A DNA stretch of 5,355 nt from Thermocrinis sp. (GTDB lineage: Bacteria; Aquificota; Aquificia; Aquificales; Aquificaceae), in contig JAEMPM010000023.1 of NCBI GenBank assembly GCA_022759285.1, positions 1-5,355 of the forward strand, read 5' to 3'. Below the pieces are notes generated by a model. The model was not told the origin of the DNA and searched no databases. It saw only the letters and a program-made list of their open reading frames with translations. Both the position numbers and the translations under genes were made by a program. Positions 1 through 4,335 of this stretch are shown piece by piece (position 1 is the stretch's first letter; the number at the start of each line of letters is the position of its first letter).

Positions 1-10
1 AAACCTCCTT
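1..10 (-). promoter_or_regulatory. Shine-Dalgarno of a divergent gene just outside the left edge
   Basis: Read on the minus strand, positions 10-4 are AAGGAGG, a full match to the anti-Shine-Dalgarno complement, followed by TTT up to the window edge. A start codon is expected a few bases to the left of position 1. This means a gene is transcribed leftward, away from the yceD-like gene. No coding sequence of it is visible, so its identity is unknown. A possible -10 element for it is TAAAAT on the minus strand at 37-32. Confidence 0.6.
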
Positions 11-36
11 GAAAAAAAATACCCGCAGATTATTTT
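9..36 (+). promoter_or_regulatory. Probable sigma-70-type promoter of the yceD-like gene
   Basis: TTGAAA (9-14, five of six matches to TTGACA) is separated by 16 nt from TATTTT (31-36, four of six matches to TATAAT). Initiation about 7 nt after the -10 box would fall near 43, only about 4 nt before the ATG at 47. The stretch 37-46 has no Shine-Dalgarno, so the mRNA would be almost leaderless. The -35 box overlaps the Shine-Dalgarno region of the divergent gene. Assignment is by inspection only. Confidence 0.45.
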
Positions 37-46
37 AAACCCTACT

Positions 47-541
47 ATGCCTACACTTAATCTCAAGGAGATATTCAAAACAACCGCTCGCTTTTCAGGT
101 TTTTACAAAATAAAACCTGAAGAGTTAGACCTGCCACCAGAGTTGGGAGAACTAAAAGGACCTGTAGAAGTGGAGGTTCAGATAGAGAAGGCACCCCGTG
201 GCTACGAGGTGCATCTGAGCATAAAGGGAAGCATAGAGCTTGAGTGTAGTCGATGCTTAACCCCTTTTATAAAAGATCTTGAGAGCACGGAAGCTATAAG
301 GTTAGAAAAGTATCCAGAAAAGCCGTCAATTAACCTAAAGGCACAGGACCTGAATGTCTTTTTTTTGGAGGATGAGGAAAATTTCAATCTGGCAGACCTT
401 GTAAGAGAACAGATCATACTCAGCATTCCCATAAAACCTCTGTGTAGGGTGGATTGTCAAATTCCCACACTGGAGGAACCCGAAGAAGACACAAGGTTTG
501 GTGTCCTGAAAAAGTTCATACAAACCAAGAATTCTTTATAA
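47..541 (+). CDS. YceD family (DUF177) protein with degenerate C-terminal cysteine motif
   Basis: This 164-residue protein matches the YceD/DUF177 family, which is linked to 23S rRNA accumulation and large-subunit assembly in bacteria and plant plastids and is usually encoded just before rpmF (ribosomal protein L32). The sequence shows the family hallmark ELECSRCLTPF with a CxxC pair (C67, C70), an acidic segment (DLNVFFLEDEENFNLADLV, residues 101-119), then a helix-forming REQIILSIPIKPLC. A second cysteine pair (C133, C137) is present as LCRVDC, but the usual GLC-x-x-CG continuation is missing and replaced by an acidic linker. The C-terminal FGVLKKF corresponds to the family's (L)AxLKKL end. 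ATG at 47 is the first start and has no Shine-Dalgarno. No rpmF follows. The cytoplasmic ribosome-assembly role is inferred from the family. Confidence 0.85.
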   Translation: MPTLNLKEIFKTTARFSGFYKIKPEELDLPPELGELKGPVEVEVQIEKAPRGYEVHLSIKGSIELECSRCLTPFIKDLESTEAIRLEKYPEKPSINLKAQDLNVFFLEDEENFNLADLVREQIILSIPIKPLCRVDCQIPTLEEPEEDTRFGVLKKFIQTKNSL

Positions 542-596
542 CCGGGCGAAAGTAAACTGTATGGTTCATAATCCTTACGTTAAAATTCATAACCAT

Positions 597-603
597 GGAG
601 GTG
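597..603 (+). promoter_or_regulatory. Strong Shine-Dalgarno of the ODP gene
   Basis: GGAGGTG lies 4 nt before ATG 608 and fixes that start. It is one of only three clear rightward or leftward Shine-Dalgarno sites inside the window. The 66-nt gap before the gene (542-607) holds no convincing terminator. It contains CATAAT (567-572) and TAAAAT (581-586), each five of six matches to a -10 box but without a good -35, so a separate promoter is possible but not shown. Confidence 0.75.
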
Positions 604-607
604 TAAT

Positions 608-1372
608 ATGGAAACTAAGAGGCTAATCTACAACACACCGGAGCACAAGGTTATCTTCTTTGAAGAGCTAACGCCCGCCAGTGCGGTGCAGGCAAACCAA
701 GTGCTCATAGTTCACAAAGGTGAAGGAATGCTTTTAGACCCAGGAGGTCATAAGGTCTTTTCTAAGCTCTTATCGGATATTTCTCTTTACGTTCCCCCAA
801 GCCAGATAAAATACATCTTCCTCTCCCATCAGGACCCAGACATAGTGGCATCCATAAACGGTTGGTTGATGACTACAAAGGCACAGGCATACATATCTAA
901 ACTTTGGACTAGATTTCTGCCACACTTTGGGCTTGATAGCCAGTTAGAGGATAGGCTTATTCCCATAGACGATGGTGGGACAAAGATAATCTTGGGTGGA
1001 GACTGTGAGCTTTTAATACTCCCCGCTCACTTTATGCACTCCCCAGGCAACTTTCAGGTCTATGACCCTTGCTCTAAGATCTTGTTCTCTGGAGACCTTG
1101 GAGCAAGCCTGGGACAGGATTACTTCTTTGTGGAAAACTTTGACGAACACATAAAATATATGGAAGGCTTTCACAAGAGATACATGGCAAGCAACAAAGT
1201 TTTCAAGTTCTGGGCAAACATGGTCCGTCGGCTAGATATAGAGATGATCGTTCCTCAACACGGTGCCATATTCAAGGGCAAAGAAATGGTTGAGCGCTTT
1301 ATAAACTGGATTGAAAACCTACAGGTAGGTGTGGATTTATTAACGCAAGAGAAGTATAGGATACCAGTGTGA
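608..1372 (+). CDS. Stand-alone ODP-type di-iron protein (metallo-beta-lactamase fold, FprA-like)
   Basis: The 254-residue protein resembles the beta-lactamase-like di-iron domain of flavodiiron proteins (FprA/rubredoxin:oxygen oxidoreductase), also called the ODP (oxygen-binding di-iron) domain, which binds or reduces O2 or NO. Visible metal-ligand motifs are SHQDPDI (H74, D76, D78), the PAHFMHSPGN segment with H144 in the third-ligand position, FSGDLGAS with bridging D163, and VPQHGAIF with H218. In canonical FprA the first motif is HxExDH; here Glu is replaced by Asp and the last His by Ile (I79). The protein ends soon after the domain, so there is no flavodoxin, rubredoxin or sensor domain. 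No signal peptide or membrane segment is seen, so it is cytoplasmic. An O2/Fe sensing or O2-binding role is more likely than classic flavodiiron reductase activity, because the FMN electron donor is missing. The stop TGA overlaps the atpC promoter. Confidence 0.8.
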   Translation: METKRLIYNTPEHKVIFFEELTPASAVQANQVLIVHKGEGMLLDPGGHKVFSKLLSDISLYVPPSQIKYIFLSHQDPDIVASINGWLMTTKAQAYISKLWTRFLPHFGLDSQLEDRLIPIDDGGTKIILGGDCELLILPAHFMHSPGNFQVYDPCSKILFSGDLGASLGQDYFFVENFDEHIKYMEGFHKRYMASNKVFKFWANMVRRLDIEMIVPQHGAIFKGKEMVERFINWIENLQVGVDLLTQEKYRIPV

Positions 1373-1378
1373 TATAAT
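1370..1378 (+). promoter_or_regulatory. Extended -10 promoter of atpC overlapping the upstream stop codon
   Basis: TGATATAAT is a perfect extended -10 element (TGn followed by consensus TATAAT at 1373-1378). The TGn is the stop codon of the preceding ODP gene. No TTGACA-like -35 is found at 15-19 nt spacing, which fits an extended -10 promoter. The atpC ATG begins 9 nt after the box with no Shine-Dalgarno between, so the transcript would carry a leader of only a few bases. The same 12-mer (TGTGATATAATT) recurs before the DUF507 gene. Confidence 0.6.
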
Positions 1379-1387
1379 TTCTTTGCC

Positions 1388-1789
1388 ATGATAAAGGTTG
1401 AAATCGTAACGCCAAAAGGTTTAGCTTTTTCTAAAGAAGTGAATTCGGTAAATATTCCCACTGTAGAGGGGGAAATAGGCGTCTTGGAAAAGCACATGTA
1501 TTTGATGACACTTCTAAAGCCCGGTCTTGTGTATTTTGACGGAAAGGTAGAAGATGGCATTGCGGTAACCTATGGCTTTGTGGACGTGACCCCCGAGAAG
1601 GTGATCATACTGGCAGAAGAGGCATACACTATAGGAGAAATTGATGTAGGAAAAGAAAAGGAAGAGTTTGAAAAATGGGCAAGAAAGCTTGCTACTGCAC
1701 AAACAATGGAAGAAATAGAAGAGCTAACAAAACAAATAGAGAGGGCAAGGACGCTCCTAGAGTTAGTGGAAAGGTTTGGAAGGATTTAA
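1388..1789 (+). CDS. atpC: F1Fo ATP synthase epsilon subunit
   Basis: The 133-residue product is the epsilon subunit of the F1 sector, which sits on the rotary central stalk with gamma and can restrain ATP hydrolysis. The N-terminal beta-sandwich (about residues 1-84) begins with the typical MIKVEIVTPKG, followed by EGEIGVLEKHMYLMTLLKPG (27-46), which corresponds to the family's GEIGVLPGHAPLLTxLKPG with the PG replaced by EK. YGFVDVTPEKVIILAEEA (62-79) matches the GGFVEV...VTVLAEEA signature. The C-terminal part (about 88-133) is a charged two-helix region. Length is normal for the family. No other atp gene lies nearby, so atpC is separated from atpAGD, as is known for dispersed ATP synthase genes in Aquifex. 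The following methyltransferase starts inside its 3' end and is likely translationally coupled. Confidence 0.93.
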   Translation: MIKVEIVTPKGLAFSKEVNSVNIPTVEGEIGVLEKHMYLMTLLKPGLVYFDGKVEDGIAVTYGFVDVTPEKVIILAEEAYTIGEIDVGKEKEEFEKWARKLATAQTMEEIEELTKQIERARTLLELVERFGRI

Positions 1790-2486
1790 AGAGTTTGAGT
1801 TCTTTCGAGGAAAGGTAAGGTTTATCCAGCCAAAACAACATAGGTTTTCTGTAATAGAGATTCTCTTCTTATCAACTCTTAAAGGTATAAAAAAAAGCTA
1901 CATAGTGGCAGATCTTGGTGCCGGATTTGGTGCCTTATCCATACCCATAGCCCTCAAATTTCGCTGCAAGGTCCTTGCCGTGGAAAGGGACCCAACCATG
2001 CTTTTGCTATTACGTAAGAATGTGGAGAATAATCACCTTCAGCATCAGGTGGAGATCTTAGAGGCAGATGTTAAGGAAATAGACAAAAAATTAAAACCCC
2101 AGAGTGTAAATTGTGTGGTTCTAAACCCACCCTTTTACCCAAAACAAAGTGTAACAGAAAATAATCCGTATCATACAGAAACTTATGGAAAACTGGAGGA
2201 TTTTTTGAGGGCAAGTGCTTATATTTTGAAAGACGGAGGTTTTATTAACCTACTTATTCCCTCTTTTAGACTTTTGGAAGCTTGTAATATTATGGAAAAT
2301 TTAAACATAAAGCCCGCATATTTAAAGTTTTTTCACTCATTTATAGACAAACATGCTAAGTTGGTTCGCATAGTTGGTGTGAAGAACCTAAATCCTAAGC
2401 TTGTAGTTGAAAGTCCATTGATAATAAATCACAAGGAAACTAAATACACGCAAGAAGTGTGGGAAATTTTGGAGAGCTTCTTGTGA
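1776..2486 (+). CDS. Class I SAM-dependent methyltransferase, TrmN6-like
   Basis: The 236-residue protein is a Rossmann-fold methyltransferase. Motif I is VADLGAGFGAL (residues 44-54), the acidic motif II end is AVERD (68-72), and motif IV is VVLNPPFYP (114-122), the NPP(Y/F) signature of enzymes methylating exocyclic adenine or amide nitrogens. The N-terminal FFRGKVRFIQPKQHRFSV resembles the QPKxGYRFSxDA lead-in of TrmN6/YfiC-type tRNA(Val) m6A37 methyltransferases, so tRNA adenine methylation is the best guess. A rRNA or protein substrate cannot be excluded. The start is TTG at 1776: an in-frame TAG at 1764-1766 rules out anything further upstream, and later starts would cut into the conserved lead-in. 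It overlaps atpC by 14 nt, suggesting coupled translation; the purine run GGAAAGG (1768-1774) is too close to be a normal Shine-Dalgarno. Its TGA stop overlaps the next promoter. Confidence 0.82.
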   Translation: MEGFKEFEFFRGKVRFIQPKQHRFSVIEILFLSTLKGIKKSYIVADLGAGFGALSIPIALKFRCKVLAVERDPTMLLLLRKNVENNHLQHQVEILEADVKEIDKKLKPQSVNCVVLNPPFYPKQSVTENNPYHTETYGKLEDFLRASAYILKDGGFINLLIPSFRLLEACNIMENLNIKPAYLKFFHSFIDKHAKLVRIVGVKNLNPKLVVESPLIINHKETKYTQEVWEILESFL

Positions 2487-2492
2487 TATAAT
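2484..2492 (+). promoter_or_regulatory. Extended -10 promoter of the DUF507 gene overlapping the upstream stop codon
   Basis: TGATATAAT (TATAAT at 2487-2492) is a perfect extended -10 element whose TGA is the methyltransferase stop codon. The start codon of the next gene begins 9 nt after the box, the same distance as at atpC, and the interval TAACACATT has no Shine-Dalgarno. There is no consensus -35 at normal spacing. A near-leaderless transcript is predicted. Confidence 0.6.
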
Positions 2493-2501
2493 TAACACAT
2501 T

Positions 2502-3050
2502 ATGAGACTGCCTGAAAAGTTAGTGGAACGCATTGCAGATAGGATTATAAAAGAACTAACAGAGGAGAAGATCATCGAAGCGGAGGACCCTTATGTGTTT
2601 AAAAAGAAGATAATCGGCATTTTCAAAAAGGTAGAGGAGGAAGAAAAACTTCTTGATGAGAAAACGAGAGAAATTCTAAGGGAGAAAATGCATCTATTGG
2701 AGGAGGCAAGCCTAGACTACAGAACCGCCTACAAAGCTGTTAGGAGCAAGCTTGCAGAGGAGATGAACATAAACATAAACAAGAGGGAGAGGATGAACCA
2801 AATAGCAGGGATGATAAAGGATTTAATATTAGAGGACGACACGGTAGAAATATACGAAGAACCTCATATTATAAGATCTAGGATAAGAACAATTTTGATG
2901 GAAGCCCTCAGAGAAGAGGAAGAAATAGACAGGGAGGTAAGGGAGAGGATAAAGTCTTACTCAAGGAGAATTGTGGAAGGGACACCTGAGTGGAACCATC
3001 TCTACAAAAGAATATACGAAGACGCCCTAAAAAGAAGAGGGCTTCTTTAA
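2502..3050 (+). CDS. DUF507 family protein made of two tandem copies of the domain
   Basis: This 182-residue, highly charged and almost entirely helical protein matches DUF507, a family of unknown function. It begins MRLPEKLVERIADRI, a typical DUF507 start. Two halves align to each other with an offset of about 90-91 residues: residues 5-88 and 95-180. Matched landmarks are IADRI (11-15) with IAGMI (101-105), EDPYVF (28-33) with EEPHII (119-124), and EEEEKLLDEKTREIL (45-59) with LREEEEIDREVRERI (136-150). The conserved Pro in each half (P30, P121) follows an acidic pair. No signal peptide, membrane segment or catalytic motif is visible, so it is probably a cytoplasmic helical or scaffold protein. 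ATG 2502 lacks a Shine-Dalgarno and follows an extended -10. The stop codon overlaps that of the convergent M23 gene. No function is proposed. Confidence 0.82.
   Translation: MRLPEKLVERIADRIIKELTEEKIIEAEDPYVFKKKIIGIFKKVEEEEKLLDEKTREILREKMHLLEEASLDYRTAYKAVRSKLAEEMNININKRERMNQIAGMIKDLILEDDTVEIYEEPHIIRSRIRTILMEALREEEEIDREVRERIKSYSRRIVEGTPEWNHLYKRIYEDALKRRGLL
3024..3048. terminator. Possible compact bidirectional terminator inside the convergent gene ends
   Basis: GCCCT (3024-3028) can pair with AGGGC (3038-3042), followed on the plus strand by TTCTTT. An alternative and mutually exclusive hairpin pairs AAAGAAG (3031-3037) with CTTCTTT (3042-3048) around an AGGG loop; on the minus strand this arm runs into CTTCTTTTT. 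Both lie wholly inside the DUF507 coding end, at the point where two converging genes share stop codons, so any terminator must be within coding DNA. Stems are short, so confidence is modest. Confidence 0.35.
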
Positions 3051-3655
3051 GGCAGATAGGCTATCGGGTTCTGACGCATACCGTATCTTATCACCTCGTA
3101 ATGCAAGTGAGGACCAAAGGACCTTCCAGTATTGCCCACTTTGCCTATTATCTGTGCCTTTACCACCCTGTCTCCGTAACTAACGGACAGACTCGAAAGG
3201 TGAGCATACAACGTGGCAAAACCATAACCATGGTAGATTATGACAGTGTATCCATAACCCCTCAGCCAGCCTGCATACACTACCCTACCATCTGCAGCTG
3301 CACTAACTGGTGTGCCATAAGGCGCAGATATGTCTATACCTGTATGAAACTCCCTACGCCCACCTATGACACGCCAACCATAATCGGAGGTTATAACTCC
3401 CACCACAGGCCATATGTCCGGCCTGACCATGTCAACAGTTTTGATATTTGCCAACTCCCTAAAGGCTTCTTCTACAGACATTTCTTTTCTTATAAGCTCA
3501 TCTACCTTTTCCGTGTCCAGCTCCTTTAAAGGGTCGGAGTAAACTTCTGAGGGTTCTGCGCTTGCTTTTCCAGGTCCACCCACACCCAATTTTGTTATGG
3601 AGGTATTTCCAACTATTGAAAAACTTAGCATAAGTAGAAAAATAACTTTTTTCAT
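3047..3655 (-). CDS. Secreted M23 (LytM-type) peptidoglycan endopeptidase
   Basis: From ATG 3655 this is a 202-residue exported zinc peptidase of family M23, which cleaves peptide cross-bridges in peptidoglycan. The N-terminus MKKVIFLLMLSFSIVG is a signal peptide (two Lys, then a hydrophobic core) with no lipobox Cys. A polar linker (about 25-80) precedes the LytM domain (about 85-200). Metal and catalytic residues are all present: FHTGIDIS (H104, D108), LYAHLSSL (H152) and GPHLHYEV (H183, H185), plus VITSDYGWR and GTPVSAAADGRVVYAG. An active enzyme is expected, acting in the periplasm. The open frame extends upstream to a TTG at 3703, but ATG 3655 is chosen because it has AAGGGG (3668-3663) 7 nt upstream and places the signal peptide at the N-terminus. 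It lies 40 nt downstream of the recO-like gene and is probably co-transcribed. It could act in wall turnover or as a division/envelope factor. Confidence 0.9.
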   Translation of the reverse strand: MKKVIFLLMLSFSIVGNTSITKLGVGGPGKASAEPSEVYSDPLKELDTEKVDELIRKEMSVEEAFRELANIKTVDMVRPDIWPVVGVITSDYGWRVIGGRREFHTGIDISAPYGTPVSAAADGRVVYAGWLRGYGYTVIIYHGYGFATLYAHLSSLSVSYGDRVVKAQIIGKVGNTGRSFGPHLHYEVIRYGMRQNPIAYLP

Positions 3656-3662
3656 GACAATA

Positions 3663-3668
3663 CCCCTT
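3663..3668 (-). promoter_or_regulatory. Shine-Dalgarno that decides the M23 peptidase start
   Basis: On the minus strand AAGGGG precedes ATG 3655 by 7 nt. It supports the internal ATG over the more upstream TTG (3703), which would add 16 residues before the signal peptide and overlap the recO stop. A TATATT hexamer (minus strand, 3680-3675) could give a secondary promoter but has no clear -35. Confidence 0.6.
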
Positions 3669-3695
3669 GGAAAAAATATAACTAAAAGGAGCCTA

Positions 3696-4274
3696 TCAGT
3701 CAAGAGTGGCCTTTAGCATGTCTTCAAGAATCTCGTTTATAGACCTGTAGATTTTTTCACTCAACCACAGTCTTTCTAACCTATCAAGAGAACTTTCTTG
3801 ATCAATTCTTTCTATTATACTCGCAAGGCTTGAATCTTCTACCTTTCTATATATTCCCATAGCCTTTATCAAGCTCACTTTTAGCTTTATATCAAACACT
3901 TTATGATTTTTTACATCCAAAAGCAGAAAACTTTGTAAAAGTTTAAAAATAGAGCTATCGTAATAAGCTACCCACCTCAGTATGGTGTGAAGGACCTTGG
4001 ACATCCACAAAAATCGGTCATAGCTCTTTAGAGCTAAGTAAGAGTACAGCTTTGCAGACACAAGGTCGTTTAGGATAAGAATGTCTCCTGATTGGTGATA
4101 ATCTATAGTCAGCAAATTAAAAGGTTCAAAAAAACCGCAGTAAGATTCTTCCGGATGGAAGCCCCTTTTAACAAATATCTTGCACTTTCCAACAGTTCCA
4201 TAAGCGTAAGCCAGCAGATCCCACTCTCCCACAAGAAATTTTTTTATAACTATTACCTTTGCTTTTGCGGACAC
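3696..4274 (-). CDS. recO: Short RecO-like DNA repair protein
   Basis: The 192-residue protein matches the N-terminal OB-fold region of RecO, the mediator that with RecR loads RecA on SSB-coated single strands and anneals DNA. Family features are KVIVIKKFLVGEWDLLAYAYG (about 6-26, like the usual KAIVLxxxxxGExDxLxxxxT), the loop VGKCKIFVKRGFHPEESYCG (28-47, like GKxxxxAKGxRRxxSRFxG), and FFEPFNLLTID (48-58, like LLEPFxxL). A helical C-terminal region follows, with FDIKLKVSLIKAMGIYRKV (127-145) matching the FELKLLxLLGYxP helix. No CxxC zinc motif is present. At 192 residues it is shorter than the roughly 230-250 of typical RecO, mainly after that helix. The start is GTG at 4274, 6 nt after a perfect TATAAT on the same strand and without a Shine-Dalgarno. 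It heads a two-gene leftward unit with the M23 peptidase. Confidence 0.75.
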   Translation of the reverse strand: MSAKAKVIVIKKFLVGEWDLLAYAYGTVGKCKIFVKRGFHPEESYCGFFEPFNLLTIDYHQSGDILILNDLVSAKLYSYLALKSYDRFLWMSKVLHTILRWVAYYDSSIFKLLQSFLLLDVKNHKVFDIKLKVSLIKAMGIYRKVEDSSLASIIERIDQESSLDRLERLWLSEKIYRSINEILEDMLKATLD

Positions 4275-4280
4275 AGAAGA

Positions 4281-4286
4281 ATTATA
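4281..4286 (-). promoter_or_regulatory. -10 element of recO, predicted leaderless start
   Basis: On the minus strand positions 4286-4281 read TATAAT, followed by six bases (TCTTCT) and the GTG start at 4274. Normal initiation about 7 nt after the box would fall on the start codon itself. The best hexamer at 17-nt spacing is TTAGTT, a poor -35. There is no Shine-Dalgarno. Confidence 0.55.
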
Positions 4287-4301
4287 CAGCTTTTAATTGG
4301 G

Positions 4302-4322
4302 CAAACTAAAGTACTTGGTTTG
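4302..4322. repeat. Imperfect inverted repeat between divergent promoters, possible operator
   Basis: CAAACTAA (4302-4309) and TTGGTTTG (4315-4322) are inverted repeats with seven of eight matches and a 5-nt spacer; AAGTACTT (4309-4316) inside is a perfect 8-bp palindrome. The element lies between the recO -10 (4281-4286) and the epmA -10 (4325-4330), where a bound regulator could affect both. No regulator family is recognisable from the repeat, and chance in AT-rich DNA is possible. Confidence 0.3.
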
Positions 4323-4324
4323 AA

Positions 4325-4330
4325 TATAAT
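4325..4330 (+). promoter_or_regulatory. -10 element of epmA, near-leaderless start
   Basis: A perfect TATAAT ends 5 nt before ATG 4336 and 8 nt before a second in-frame ATG at 4339. Initiation about 7 nt downstream would fall at 4337-4338, so the second ATG may be the true start of a leaderless mRNA. No -35 consensus or Shine-Dalgarno is seen; a TG lies two bases (not one) upstream of the box. Confidence 0.5.
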
Positions 4331-4335
4331 AACTA

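Noticed and set aside
561..596. ATGGTT/AACCAT inverted repeat plus two TTCATAA copies before the ODP gene
   Set aside because: Six-base arms with a 24-nt loop are too weak for a riboswitch or operator claim in this AT-rich gap.
595..606. Three-codon mini-ORF (ATG GAG GTG TAA) overlapping the ODP Shine-Dalgarno
   Set aside because: Looks like a minimal leader ORF, but it has no ribosome binding site and arises naturally from ATGGAGGTG; most likely incidental.
3055..3065. GATAGGCTATC dyad just after the convergent stops
   Set aside because: A one-base loop cannot form a stable hairpin, and the bases are explained as codons of the M23 C-terminus.
2990..3529. Long plus-strand open frame (179 codons) antisense to the M23 peptidase gene
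   Set aside because: It is a shadow of the well-supported minus-strand peptidase with all catalytic motifs; its translation is rich in Tyr/His/Thr/Pro, has no family resemblance, and it starts inside DUF507 without a ribosome binding site.
3656..3703. Extension of the M23 peptidase to the TTG at 3703
   Set aside because: The added 16 residues would precede a clear signal peptide, and the TTG overlaps the recO end without a Shine-Dalgarno; ATG 3655 has AAGGGG at good spacing.
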